DNA of 64,000 nucleotides from positions 1 to 64,000 of the forward strand of contig NZ_JQJY01000001.1 in the NCBI RefSeq assembly GCF_000745775.1, given 5' to 3'. The notes under the pieces are model-generated. The model saw nothing but the letters and a program-made list of their open reading frames with translations. It had not been told where the DNA came from and made no database searches. The position numbers were made by a program, and so were the translations under genes. Shown here one piece after another: positions 7,802 through 16,951 of the stretch. The DNA is from Flavobacterium sp. ASV13 (lineage in GTDB: Bacteria; Bacteroidota; Bacteroidia; Flavobacteriales; Flavobacteriaceae). The stretch's first letter is position 1; the number at the start of each line of letters is the position of its first letter.

Positions 7802-10201
7802 ATGATTACAAATACATCACTAGAACATAAAGGCAATTTATTTCCGTCAAAAATAGTTTCGTATGAACATGAGGGAGATTCCATTTCTTTTTACACTGAC
7901 AACAATGTAATTTTAAAAGTCACGGTTCTTAGAGACAGTTTACTTCGTTTTCGTTTTACCACAAAAGGATATTTTAGCAATGATTTTTCGTATGCAATTG
8001 ATAAAACGCAATTGCATGGCTATAATTTTTTGCAGGTTAGTGAAGACGAAAATTATTTTGAAATCAGAACCAGTAAAGTAATTTGTAAAATTAAAAAAGC
8101 TGATGTCCGTCTATCTATTTATGACTTGGAAAATTGCTTGATTCTTCAGGATGAACTTGGATTTCATTGGGAAGAAAGTTATGAGTATGGCGGAAACGTT
8201 GTAAAAATGAGCAAATCCTCAAAAGATGGAGAATGTTTTTACGGTCTTGGCGACAAAGCCACTCAGATGAACTTAAAAGGCAAAAGAGTAGAAAATTTTG
8301 CCACCGATCAATATGCGTATCAAAAAGATCAGGAACCGCTTTATAAAGTAGTTCCGTTTTATATTGGATTGCATAATCAAAAATCCTATGGAGTTTTCTT
8401 CGATAATACTTTCAGAACCTTTTTTGATTTTTGTCAGGAAAGAAGAAATGTAACTAGTTTTTGGGCTGAAGGAGGCGAAATGAATTATTATTTCATTTAT
8501 GGTCCTCAAATGCAAGATGTTGTTACAACTTATACAGATTTAACGGGAAAACCTGAGCTACCACCACTTTGGGTTTTAGGTTACCATCAATGTAAATGGA
8601 GTTATTATCCAGAAAGCAAAGTAAAAGAAATTACTTCGAAATTCAGAGAACTTAAAATTCCGTGTGATGCCATTTATTTGGATATCGATTATATGGATGG
8701 TTTTCGATGTTTTACATGGAATAAAGAATATTTTCCTGATCCAAAAAAGATGGTTGCTGAATTAGCGGAAGACGGTTTTAAAACAATTGTTATCATTGAT
8801 CCGGGAATTAAAATTGATAAAAATTATTGGGTTTATAAAGAAGCTTTAGAAAAAGATTATTTCTGCAAGCGCGCCGATGGTCCTTATATGAAAGGGAAAG
8901 TTTGGCCTGGAGAATGTAATTTTCCAGATTACACAAATCCCATAGTAAGAGAATGGTGGGCAGGATTATTTAAAGAATTAATTTCAGATATCGGCGTAAA
9001 AGGAGTTTGGAATGACATGAATGAACCGGCCGTTATGGAGGTTCCAAATAAAACTTTCCCAATGGATGTTCGCCATGTTTACGACGGAAATCCATGCAGT
9101 CACAGAAAGGCTCATAATATTTATGGAACCCAAATGGCCAGAGCCACTTATCATGGTGTAAAACGATTTGTTTATCCAAAACGTCCTTTCGTAATTACAA
9201 GATCGGCATATTCGGGTGCGCAGCGTTATACATCTTCATGGACAGGAGATAATGTAGCAACCTGGGAACATTTATGGATTGCGAATATTCAGGTTCAGCG
9301 AATGTCAATTTCGGGAATGGGCTTTACAGGTTCTGATATTGGAGGTTTTGCGGAACAACCAACAGGCGAATTATATGCACGCTGGATTCAGTTAGGCGTT
9401 TTTCATCCTTTTTGCAGAACGCATTCTTCTGGAGATCATGGAAATCAGGAACCTTGGGCTTTTGATGAAGAAGTAATTAATATTACCCGAAAATTTGTGA
9501 ATCTTCGTTACCAGTTGTTGCCGTATTTATATACGATGTTCTGGCAATATATTGAAGAGGGTATTCCGATGTTGAAACCTTTGGTTTATTACGATCAAGA
9601 TGATACACAAACACATTATCGCAATGACGAATTTATCTTCGGAGATCAAATTTTAGTTTGTCCAATTCTTGAACCTAATGCTGTAGGTAGACGAATGTAT
9701 ATTCCTAGAGGTGAGTGGTATAATTTCTGGACAAATGAACTTTTCTTAGGGGGAAGAGAAATCTGGATTGACACCAAATTTGATGAGATTCCAGTTTTTA
9801 TAAAAGCAGGCGCTATTATACCTAAATATCCAGTTCAGCAATATGTTGGAGAATTGGAATTTGATGAATTAACGTTAGATGTATATTTTAAAAAAGGCAA
9901 AGAAAAGTCCGTAGTTTATGAAGATGCACAAGACGGTTATGATTATAAAAAAGGGCGATATAGCTTTTTGTCTTTCAGAACTATCGGAAAAGAGAAAGAA
10001 TTGATCATTCAGCTTCATAAAGAAGGAAAATATGATACGCCGTACTCTAAGTATAAAATTAATTTAATCGGACTTCCATTTAAGGTTACTGAAATTGAAA
10101 TCGATAATGAAAAAATCGAATTTGATAAAATTAGCTTCGAACAAAATAATTGCTTAATTATTGATAAAGAGTTCAATGAACTTCATATTGTTGGTGAATA
10201 A
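7802..10201 (+). CDS. GH31 alpha-glucosidase
   Basis: This 799-aa protein has no signal peptide, so it is probably cytoplasmic. GH31 family marks are clear: an N-terminal beta-sandwich with FYGLGDKA (residues 146-153), the barrel with LGYHQCKWSYY and CDAIYLDIDYMDG, the nucleophile D405 in GVWNDMNEPA, the acid/base D483 in SWTGDNVATW, and GFTGSDIGGF and FCRTHSSGDHG further on. It should release glucose from the non-reducing ends of alpha-glucosides such as maltose and maltodextrins. It lies 200 bases after the glycogen operon, with its own promoter and a LacI-type operator candidate shared with the trehalose locus at 32 kb, so it is likely controlled separately from glgB. Confidence 0.93.
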   Translation: MITNTSLEHKGNLFPSKIVSYEHEGDSISFYTDNNVILKVTVLRDSLLRFRFTTKGYFSNDFSYAIDKTQLHGYNFLQVSEDENYFEIRTSKVICKIKKADVRLSIYDLENCLILQDELGFHWEESYEYGGNVVKMSKSSKDGECFYGLGDKATQMNLKGKRVENFATDQYAYQKDQEPLYKVVPFYIGLHNQKSYGVFFDNTFRTFFDFCQERRNVTSFWAEGGEMNYYFIYGPQMQDVVTTYTDLTGKPELPPLWVLGYHQCKWSYYPESKVKEITSKFRELKIPCDAIYLDIDYMDGFRCFTWNKEYFPDPKKMVAELAEDGFKTIVIIDPGIKIDKNYWVYKEALEKDYFCKRADGPYMKGKVWPGECNFPDYTNPIVREWWAGLFKELISDIGVKGVWNDMNEPAVMEVPNKTFPMDVRHVYDGNPCSHRKAHNIYGTQMARATYHGVKRFVYPKRPFVITRSAYSGAQRYTSSWTGDNVATWEHLWIANIQVQRMSISGMGFTGSDIGGFAEQPTGELYARWIQLGVFHPFCRTHSSGDHGNQEPWAFDEEVINITRKFVNLRYQLLPYLYTMFWQYIEEGIPMLKPLVYYDQDDTQTHYRNDEFIFGDQILVCPILEPNAVGRRMYIPRGEWYNFWTNELFLGGREIWIDTKFDEIPVFIKAGAIIPKYPVQQYVGELEFDELTLDVYFKKGKEKSVVYEDAQDGYDYKKGRYSFLSFRTIGKEKELIIQLHKEGKYDTPYSKYKINLIGLPFKVTEIEIDNEKIEFDKISFEQNNCLIIDKEFNELHIVGE

Positions 10202-10286
10202 GTAAATTCTGATATCGTTTTTGAAAATTATGTAAAAGTGAAATCAAATTTAGTTGTATTTTTGTTAGTGCTAAATTTGTAAAATC

Positions 10287-11099
10287 ATGAAAAAACATCT
10301 AATCACAGGGCTTTTTACGGCAGTTTTAGTATGTAGCTGCGCGACAAATCCAATAACGGGAAAGCAGAATTTAAATTTTGTTTCAAATAGTGAATTATTT
10401 CCATCTTCTTTTCAGCAATACAATCAGTTTTTGACTGAAAATAAGGTTGTTATAGGAACATCTGATGCAAAACTTGTTGAAACAGTAGGATATAAAATTA
10501 AATTGGCCGCTGAGAAATATCTAAACTATTTAGGGCAAACACAATATTTGAAAGATTATCGATGGGAATATAAACTTGTTGATAATAAAGAAGTTAATGC
10601 ATGGTGTTTACCCGGAGGGAAAATTGTTGTTTATTCAGGTATTTTGCCTGTAACGCAAAATGAATCTGGTTTAGCAACTGTTATGGGACACGAAGTTTCG
10701 CACGCATTAGCAAATCACGGAGCACAAAGAATGTCTGCAGCACAATTGCAGCAAATTGGAGGAGCGGCTTTAGGAGCAGCAACAAGTGGAAAATCTGAAG
10801 CAACTCAACAAATTTTTGCACAAGCATACGGAATTGGATCAGAAGTAGGAGTGATGCTTCCTTTCAGTAGAAGTAACGAAAGTGAAGCAGATAAAATCGG
10901 TTTGACTTTAATGGCCATTGCAGGATATAATCCTGAAGATGCTGTTGCTTTCTGGAGCAGAATGTCTGCAAAATCTGGAGCGGCAGGAACTCCTGAATTT
11001 ATGAGTACACACCCATCAGATGCAACAAGAATTGCTAATATAAAAGCACTGGTTCCTGAAGCTAAGGCAATTGCGCTTAAAGTGGGAACTATAAAATAA
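10287..11099 (+). CDS. M48 family metallopeptidase, lipoprotein
   Basis: This 270-aa protein starts with a hydrophobic signal ending in VLVCSC, a plausible lipobox, then CATNPITGKQNLNFVS, the typical start of LoiP/YcaL-like M48 lipoproteins. The zinc site is HEVSH (H135, E136, H139) with a third ligand E198 in NESEADKIG. It should be a periplasmic, membrane-anchored zinc protease in envelope protein quality control. The C-terminal STHPSDATRIANIKAL block is the usual family end. It is a single gene with a terminator hairpin at 11128-11157. Confidence 0.92.
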   Translation: MKKHLITGLFTAVLVCSCATNPITGKQNLNFVSNSELFPSSFQQYNQFLTENKVVIGTSDAKLVETVGYKIKLAAEKYLNYLGQTQYLKDYRWEYKLVDNKEVNAWCLPGGKIVVYSGILPVTQNESGLATVMGHEVSHALANHGAQRMSAAQLQQIGGAALGAATSGKSEATQQIFAQAYGIGSEVGVMLPFSRSNESEADKIGLTLMAIAGYNPEDAVAFWSRMSAKSGAAGTPEFMSTHPSDATRIANIKALVPEAKAIALKVGTIK

Positions 11100-11127
11100 A
11101 ATTCTGAATATCAGATAAATCAAATCT

Positions 11128-11157
11128 TAGCTATTCGTTTTTCGAGTAGCTTTTTTT
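11128..11157 (+). terminator. Rho-independent terminator after M48 gene
   Basis: AGCTATTCG (11129-11137) pairs with CGAGTAGCT across a short T loop and is followed by seven T. Confidence 0.75.
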
Positions 11158-11252
11158 GTAGTTCATAATTTAATAATATATGAATCGAATAATTTGTATT
11201 TGATTATGATAAAAATTGGATAAATTCGTAGCGCATTAACAAAATCATTTCT

Positions 11253-12557
11253 ATGAAAAACCTACCAAAAGGAGATAAGAAATTATTAAATGCCTGGGCA
11301 TTTTATGATTGGGCAAATTCAGTTTATACACTAACTATTGCATCGGCGGTATTTCCAATATTCTACGAAGCTTTATTTACGGATCGCGGTCATTATATTG
11401 ATGTTTTCGGCATGCGTCTTAAAAATTCAGCTTTAATTAGTTTTACTACGGCAGCAGCATTTTTAGTTGTTTCATTTATTTCTCCTTTATTATCTGGAAT
11501 TGCAGATTATGTGGGGAATAAAAAAGCTTTCATGAAGTTTTTCTGCTATTTAGGAGCTTTGTCATGCGTAGGATTATATTGGTTTGATCTTGGAAATATT
11601 TATATAGGATTGGCATTTTATTTCTTGGGATTGATAGGATATTGGGGAAGTTTGGTTTTTTATAATTCTTATCTGCCAGATATCGCTTTTGAGGATCAGC
11701 AGGATAGAATCAGTGCAAAAGGTTATTCTTTGGGATATATTGGTAGTGTGATTTTATTGCTGATTAATCTTGGTATGATTATGTTTCCAAAAACTTTCCA
11801 TATTACAGCAATAGAAGCAATGCGTTATTCTTTCATTATGGTTGGTATTTGGTGGATTCTTTTTAGCCAATATACGTATTATTATTTGCCAAAAGGAAGT
11901 AAAGAAAACGGTCAAAAGTTGACTAAAGATGTAGTCTTTAATGGTTTTAAAGAATTGAAAAAAGTGTGGGGCTTATTGAAAGATAATGTTCCTTTAAGAC
12001 GTTATTTAGGAGGTTTTTTCGTTTCAAGTATGGCAGTGCAAACTGTAATGCTGGTAGCTACTTATTTTGGAGCACAAGAAATCCAATGGTCATCTAAAGA
12101 AGAGGGGACAATAGGTTTAATTATTTGTATCCTTATTATTCAGTTGGTTGCTGTAATTGGTGCAGTTGCCACTTCCAGAGCTTCTGCAAAATTTGGAAAT
12201 ATTCCAACTTTGATTTTTATTAATGCTATTTGGGCAGTATTTTGCGCTTTAGCTTATTTTATAACATTGCCAATGCATTTTTACGTTATGGCAACAATTG
12301 CAGGATTTGTAATGGGTGGAGTTCAAGCACTTTCGCGATCAACCTATTCAAAATTATTGCCAGAAACAGAAGATACAGCTTCGTTTTTTAGTTTTTATGA
12401 TGTTGCCGAGAAAATCGGAATTGTAATAGGGATGTGTATTTATGGAATAATTGACCAAAGAACTGGAAGCCCACGTAAAGCAATTGTTGTTCTCGCAATT
12501 TTCTTCGTTACATCGATTTTCCTTTTAAGAAGAGTTCATAAAAAAGAGGCACTTTAA
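11253..12557 (+). CDS. MFS transporter, UMF1/Atg22-like
   Basis: The 434-aa protein has about twelve hydrophobic segments. Its N-terminus NAWAFYDWANSVYTLTIASA and the loop SYLPDIAFEDQQDRISAKGYSLGYIGSV are hallmarks of the UMF1 branch (TC 2.A.1, related to fungal Atg22 vacuolar amino-acid effluxers). GGVQALSRSTYSKLLPE in the C-terminal half is also conserved. The substrate in bacteria is not established; amino-acid or small-molecule export is a guess from the fungal homologue. The gene is monocistronic, and its stop codon lies inside the loop of the terminator hairpin at 12543-12571. Confidence 0.85.
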   Translation: MKNLPKGDKKLLNAWAFYDWANSVYTLTIASAVFPIFYEALFTDRGHYIDVFGMRLKNSALISFTTAAAFLVVSFISPLLSGIADYVGNKKAFMKFFCYLGALSCVGLYWFDLGNIYIGLAFYFLGLIGYWGSLVFYNSYLPDIAFEDQQDRISAKGYSLGYIGSVILLLINLGMIMFPKTFHITAIEAMRYSFIMVGIWWILFSQYTYYYLPKGSKENGQKLTKDVVFNGFKELKKVWGLLKDNVPLRRYLGGFFVSSMAVQTVMLVATYFGAQEIQWSSKEEGTIGLIICILIIQLVAVIGAVATSRASAKFGNIPTLIFINAIWAVFCALAYFITLPMHFYVMATIAGFVMGGVQALSRSTYSKLLPETEDTASFFSFYDVAEKIGIVIGMCIYGIIDQRTGSPRKAIVVLAIFFVTSIFLLRRVHKKEAL

Positions 12558-12571
12558 GCGCCTCTTTTTTT
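12543..12571 (+). terminator. Terminator overlapping the stop of the UMF1 gene
   Basis: AAAGAGGC (12543-12550) pairs with GCCTCTTT (12560-12567) and is followed by a T run; the TAA stop lies in the loop. Confidence 0.85.
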
Positions 12572-12595
12572 ATTTAATAAAGTATGAAGAAAATA

Positions 12596-12674
12596 AAAGC
12601 TCAATAATAAAAGAGGAATGATTAGTTCGTTTTTTGATTTGATGATTTAAAAAAATCTTTTATTATTGAGCTTT
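12596..12674. repeat. 19-bp perfect inverted repeat in a convergent intergenic region
   Basis: AAAGCTCAATAATAAAAGA (12596-12614) is repeated in perfect inverse at 12656-12674 with a 41-base AT-rich spacer. It lies between the convergent ends of the UMF1 gene and the DUF2807 gene. It has too long a loop and no T run for an ordinary terminator; a processed RNA hairpin or a small mobile-element remnant is possible. Confidence 0.6.
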
Positions 12675-12682
12675 ATTTAGAA

Positions 12683-13405
12683 TTATGCTTTTGAAATACT
12701 TCCTGAACCCGAAACTTTTACATCACGTTTTTCAGGATTTCCAGTATATTTAATATCTCCTGAACCTGAAACTCTTGCTGTTAAACTTTCGTTGCAATTG
12801 ATTTTGACATCGCCTGAGCCTGAAACCATTACATTAGCGTTTTTAGATTTCAAATTCGCCGCTTCAATATCTCCAGAACCAGAAAGTTTAATAACTAAGT
12901 CATTTGAATTTCCTTTTAATTTGATATCTCCTGAACCGCTCAAACTGAAATCGAAAGAATTTGTTGCGACATCTAAATCAATATCTCCTGAGCCAGATAA
13001 TTTTGCTGAAAATTTATCATTTTTGATTTGAGATTTAGTAACAATATCACCTGAACCTGACAAATTAAGTTCAGATATTTTTTCAAATGGAACTGTAATT
13101 TCAACTTTTTTTCCTGTGCTCGGACGTAAATTGGTGCCTTTCTTCGCGTAAATTTTTAAAGCATTGCCTTCGACTTCAACAATAATTGCTGATAAGATAT
13201 TTTGTTCACCTTTAATCGTAATTTTTCCTTCTTTTCCTGCAACCAAATCAACATCAAAAAAGCCTGAGATCTTAATCGCATCATATTCTGAAGTTGTTCT
13301 TGTTTCTGTTACAACATTGCCATTTCCGTTAATTTTTTCTTGTGCATTAGCTGTAAAGCCGATTAAAAATGCTGCGCAAACTACTGATTGAATAATTTTT
13401 TTCAT
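12683..13405 (-). CDS. DUF2807 (GIN-domain adhesin-like) secreted protein
   Basis: This 240-aa protein has a signal peptide (MKKIIQSVVCAAFLIGFTANA) and then a right-handed beta-helix-like region built from repeated V-S-G-S-G-D-I/V turns, about seven in all, ending in VSGSGSISKA. This is the putative auto-transporter adhesin head GIN domain (DUF2807), frequent in Bacteroidota. The role is unknown; surface or periplasmic binding is assumed from the fold. It is the last gene of an operon with the ECF sigma factor, an anti-sigma-like protein and another beta-repeat protein, so it may be an output of envelope-stress signalling. Confidence 0.85.
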   Translation of the reverse strand: MKKIIQSVVCAAFLIGFTANAQEKINGNGNVVTETRTTSEYDAIKISGFFDVDLVAGKEGKITIKGEQNILSAIIVEVEGNALKIYAKKGTNLRPSTGKKVEITVPFEKISELNLSGSGDIVTKSQIKNDKFSAKLSGSGDIDLDVATNSFDFSLSGSGDIKLKGNSNDLVIKLSGSGDIEAANLKSKNANVMVSGSGDVKINCNESLTARVSGSGDIKYTGNPEKRDVKVSGSGSISKA

Positions 13406-13424
13406 GGTTTTTGATTGTTTAAAA

Positions 13425-14486
13425 TTATTGTTTTTTGATTAATGATACGTTTCCGTAAGTTGAATTAATTATTACCTTATTCTGACCTTTCTTTTTATGA
13501 AAGCCGCTAATATTTTTTGAACTGTTTTTGGTTTCGTTCACATTGATTTCTAAATCATCACCGTTTTTAATATTAGCATATTTAGTGTTGATATTAAAGT
13601 CGAAAGCGTAATTGTAATTATAACCCACTGTAATATCGGTATATCCTGAATTAATATTTACATTTTTTGCTTTTTCGGTTAATGTGCCAATGTTAACTTT
13701 GCTGTAATTGGTATCAATGCTCAAATTGTTTGAAACCTCTGCAACAGAAACGGTTAAATAATTTCCTGTACCTGTAAACGAATTTACTTTTTGAAATTTT
13801 AAATTTCCGTAACTACAGTCGTATTTAATGTTTTGAGAATCAGAAACAACTAAATCTGTATAATTAGCATCAAAATTTAAATTACCTGAATCGTTTACTT
13901 TCAATCCTGAATAACGCGCTTCAATTGTGCCATTTTTTATATAATCGATTGATGAATTTTGGCAGTATTCAATATTAAGTCTGTTGGTTTGATTGTTTAG
14001 TTTTCCAATATTGACTTTTCCATATTTACAACTAATATCTGTTGAACCTTCTATAGTTAAGGTTGTAATATTTCCGTACTTGTTCATCAATTTTACGGTT
14101 CCGTTTTTAGGTATTTTAATTACGTAATTAATCTCAAAGCTGTTGCTGCTTCCTCTTCCTTTATTGGTTGAGTTCCCAATTTTTGTTACAGCAGTAACCA
14201 TAGATTTTAAGCCCGTAATATCAACATCGATCGTGTTAAGTTTTTCGTTTACCCAATTCTCATTTGAGCCGGTAACTTTGATTGTGATGTCAAGATCTAT
14301 TTTATCCTCATCCCAGGTTGATACTGTAATGTTTCCGTATTTATTATCAATGTCAATTCCTGCATTCGAATTTACGATAAAGGTTTTCTTGATATTTTTT
14401 TGTTTTGAAATAGCAGTGTCATCATTTGAAAATCCCAGAAAAGGAATCAAGATGAACAGGATTAATATTTTATAATGTTTTTTCAT
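13425..14486 (-). CDS. Secreted DUF4097-like beta-repeat protein
   Basis: This 353-aa protein has a signal peptide (MKKHYKILILFILIPFLGFS) and a long series of beta-strands with repeated N-K-Y-G-N-I, C-K-Y-G-K and T-N-Y-S-K turns. That is the pattern of DUF4097 / adhesin-like beta-helices in which each turn contains a glycine or tyrosine. Function is unknown. It overlaps the anti-sigma-like gene by 17 bases and precedes the DUF2807 gene by 19 bases, so the four genes are one transcription unit with translational coupling. Confidence 0.78.
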   Translation of the reverse strand: MKKHYKILILFILIPFLGFSNDDTAISKQKNIKKTFIVNSNAGIDIDNKYGNITVSTWDEDKIDLDITIKVTGSNENWVNEKLNTIDVDITGLKSMVTAVTKIGNSTNKGRGSSNSFEINYVIKIPKNGTVKLMNKYGNITTLTIEGSTDISCKYGKVNIGKLNNQTNRLNIEYCQNSSIDYIKNGTIEARYSGLKVNDSGNLNFDANYTDLVVSDSQNIKYDCSYGNLKFQKVNSFTGTGNYLTVSVAEVSNNLSIDTNYSKVNIGTLTEKAKNVNINSGYTDITVGYNYNYAFDFNINTKYANIKNGDDLEINVNETKNSSKNISGFHKKKGQNKVIINSTYGNVSLIKKQ

Positions 14487-15006
14487 GGCTTGTGTTTTTT
14501 AAATTTTCGTTTTCTTCAATTCTTTTCAAAACCGTCTGCAAAAAAGATATTCTGGTTTGCAGATTGCTTATCATGGCATAAATGATTTGTTTGTTTTCAC
14601 CGTTTTTTTGCAATTCATTAATGATTTTTTGGTAGTCGGCATCAAAAACTTTCATCTGTTTTAATGCATCATTGATAATCTGCTCATTTTGAGGCGAACT
14701 TTTTTCCTTCAGTTTAACCAGTTCGTTATCAATTAGAATGTTGAAAATAGAATCAGTACGTTGTGTTTCTTTAGATGCAAATTTGAATTCCTTTGGTTTT
14801 TCATTTTTATAAAAAAGAGTTATTCCAAGCATTAAAACTATCGTTGCTGCAATTGATGCTGCAAACCAGTAATTTTTCTTTTTGGGTTGTTTCTTGTTTA
14901 ATTTATTTAAAAAAACGTCCTGATGATCTGAATTTAATTCCTGAACATCCCATTGGTTTTCAAATTTGTTGAATAATTGATCTAAATTGTCATTTTCCTT
15001 TTTCAT
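14470..15006 (-). CDS. Anti-sigma-factor-like single-pass membrane protein
   Basis: This 178-aa protein has a hydrophilic N-terminal domain of about 45 residues, one transmembrane segment (about residues 47-65, WFAASIAATIVLMLGITLF) and a charged, helical outer domain (residues 75-170) that looks coiled-coil. No zinc-binding H-x3-C-x2-C motif is present, so it is not a classical ZAS anti-sigma factor. The assignment as regulator of the sigma factor rests on the 4-base ATGA overlap with the sigma gene and on topology. It overlaps the next gene by 17 bases. Confidence 0.65.
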   Translation of the reverse strand: MKKENDNLDQLFNKFENQWDVQELNSDHQDVFLNKLNKKQPKKKNYWFAASIAATIVLMLGITLFYKNEKPKEFKFASKETQRTDSIFNILIDNELVKLKEKSSPQNEQIINDALKQMKVFDADYQKIINELQKNGENKQIIYAMISNLQTRISFLQTVLKRIEENENLKNTSHEKTL

Positions 15007-15557
15007 ATCTCCTCTAATTTTTTTCGCAAACTTTCCTTTGCCCTGCTTAATGTAGTTCGGCAGTTTTGATAACTAATATTTAAAATTTCGCTTATTTCTT
15101 CCTGATCGTAACCTTCAATGTAAAAAAGTGTCAGAACCATTCGGTAGCTGTCTTTCAGCGCTAAAATAGTGTCTAAAACCTGTTTCACTTTTAAAGTGTT
15201 AAAATCAATGGTTTCCGAATAAAAATCATCATTTTCTTCGATTTTATAAAGTGTTTTGCTCAGATCTTCGACCTGAAAAGCATTATTCTTTTTGTAAAAA
15301 TCAATACTGTAATTGATGACAATTTTCTTCAGCCACGCGCCAAAAGCAACTTCTTGTTTGTAGTCGTTTATTTTTGTAAATGCTTTCAAAAAACCTTCTT
15401 GCATGACGTCTTGTGCAAAATGTTCGTCTTTTACAATACGGTAAGCCACGTTGTACATAGCTTTACTGTAACGGTTGTAAATTTCAAATTGGGCTTTTTG
15501 ATTATTCTCTTTACAAAGCGCGATTAATTCTTCGATATTTTGATTGGTTATACTCAA
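15003..15557 (-). CDS. ECF-type RNA polymerase sigma factor
   Basis: The 184-aa protein has sigma region 2 (FEIYNRYSKAMYNVAYRIV, then DEHFAQDVMQEGFLKAF) and region 4 (LKDSYRMVLTLFYIEGYDQ, followed by an EEISEILNISYQNCRTTLSRA helix-turn-helix). This is the two-domain plan of extracytoplasmic-function sigma-70 factors of Bacteroidota. It is first of a four-gene minus-strand operon with the anti-sigma-like protein and two secreted beta-repeat proteins, and it is divergent from a lipoprotein gene. Self-activation and control of the operon are likely but inferred. Confidence 0.92.
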   Translation of the reverse strand: MSITNQNIEELIALCKENNQKAQFEIYNRYSKAMYNVAYRIVKDEHFAQDVMQEGFLKAFTKINDYKQEVAFGAWLKKIVINYSIDFYKKNNAFQVEDLSKTLYKIEENDDFYSETIDFNTLKVKQVLDTILALKDSYRMVLTLFYIEGYDQEEISEILNISYQNCRTTLSRAKESLRKKLEEI

Positions 15558-15682
15558 GTAATGGTTGCTAGTTTTTTATAATGACTTTGCTTTTTTTTAT
15601 TTGTTACACTTTCTATAAAATTAATTTTATTTTTTTTCAAATTATTAGGTTGTGTAAGATTTTTATTTCTTCGTATAAAATC

Positions 15683-15690
15683 TATATTTG
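15683..15690 (+). promoter_or_regulatory. Candidate -7 box of the DUF6252-like lipoprotein gene
   Basis: TATATTTG matches TAnnTTTG and lies 19 bases before the start codon. A properly spaced -33 TTG was not found. Confidence 0.4.
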
Positions 15691-15709
15691 TACGTAAATT
15701 AAAATCCAT

Positions 15710-16708
15710 ATGAAGAAAATTACTATTTTATTTCTCTTGCTTTTTGCAATAGGCAGTCTTTTTAGCTCTTGCAGTCCTTTTGATGATGGTCGTGATATTT
15801 CAGGTTCTGAGAATAACGGGAATGGAAATGGGGGTGGAAGTGTAGAAGAGAAACCGATTTTTAAGGCTAAAATTGGCGGAGAAGAATTTATTGCAAATAC
15901 CACAACTGCTGTCGTAACAAACGACTATGTATTAATAGCAGGTACTAGATCTTCAAAAGGAGATTTAATTCAAATAATTTTACCAAGCAATAAAATAGGA
16001 ACCTATACATGGGCGAACAGCAAAGAAAATGCAGATCGTTTTGTTTTAGCTTACGCAGAAAAAGTTGATGGCTATGGATTTATTAGTGCTTCAAACGAAG
16101 ATGCGGCATTTTTGGAAGTAAAAAATTATACAGATACAGCAATAATTAAAATTACTGCGGTAGATAAAACAAAAAAAACAATTTCAGGTACTTTTCAATT
16201 TACAGGATTTAGAGAAACCGATAATGGTTCAACTGAAACTAAAGTGGTTACAAATGGTACTTTTACGAATGTGCCTTATACAGAAAATATTCCTGCAGAT
16301 GATTCAGATCAAATTTTGAAGGCAAAAGTAAATGGAGTTGATTTTATTAATGACAAAGTTGATGTAACTGCTGTAAGTGCATCTGGTAGTAATCCATATT
16401 ATAGTATAGTTGGAAAAAAGAATGATGGTAGTGTAAGTGTTGGTTTGAGTATTAATAAATCATATGAAGCTGGAACTTATCAGGTTTCAACTAATTCATC
16501 GAATACGGGTGGCGCTCTGGTAAATGTTATTGCAGGTACTTTCAAAATAAATGATTATTTATATACATCTAAATCAGGTTCAATCACAATTGTTTCAAAA
16601 ACAGCAACAAAACTAGTGGGGACTTTTGATTTGGTCGTTCAAAATTTTAGTATAAATGATGAAAAGACAATTACAGGATCTTTTGATATAGATATAGAAG
16701 GTTTATAA
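15710..16708 (+). CDS. Two-domain surface lipoprotein (DUF6252-like)
   Basis: This 332-aa protein has a lipoprotein signal (lipobox LFSSC, then SPFDDGRD) and a flexible Asn/Gly linker at about residues 40-48. Two repeats follow, each about 140 residues long and starting with IFKAKIGGEEF or ILKAKVNGVDF, and each containing a strand pair ending in KTISGTFQF or TKLVGTFDL. This matches the flavobacterial DUF6252 lipoprotein domain in tandem. Its function is unknown. It is divergent from the ECF sigma operon and is followed by a strong terminator. Confidence 0.75.
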   Translation: MKKITILFLLLFAIGSLFSSCSPFDDGRDISGSENNGNGNGGGSVEEKPIFKAKIGGEEFIANTTTAVVTNDYVLIAGTRSSKGDLIQIILPSNKIGTYTWANSKENADRFVLAYAEKVDGYGFISASNEDAAFLEVKNYTDTAIIKITAVDKTKKTISGTFQFTGFRETDNGSTETKVVTNGTFTNVPYTENIPADDSDQILKAKVNGVDFINDKVDVTAVSASGSNPYYSIVGKKNDGSVSVGLSINKSYEAGTYQVSTNSSNTGGALVNVIAGTFKINDYLYTSKSGSITIVSKTATKLVGTFDLVVQNFSINDEKTITGSFDIDIEGL

Positions 16709-16726
16709 TAATTTATGAACTCGCTT

Positions 16727-16753
16727 AAAATCCGCCTTGTGCGGATTTTTTTT
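16727..16753 (+). terminator. Rho-independent terminator after lipoprotein gene
   Basis: AAAATCCGC pairs with GCGGATTTT around a CTTGT loop, followed by a run of T. Confidence 0.85.
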
Positions 16754-16951
16754 GGTAATGCAATTTGATTTTATTAGTTTGGCTAATTAAATAGATATTC
16801 TACATTCCATTCTTGGCATAGTGATTGTCTATTTTATAAGATGTATCTTGTAAATTAAGTTTTAGCTTGTTTTTATTAGAAAATAATGAATTTCAGGCTT
16901 TATTTGCAAGTTGTATTAATCATTTAATGACAAAACGACTTATATATTATT

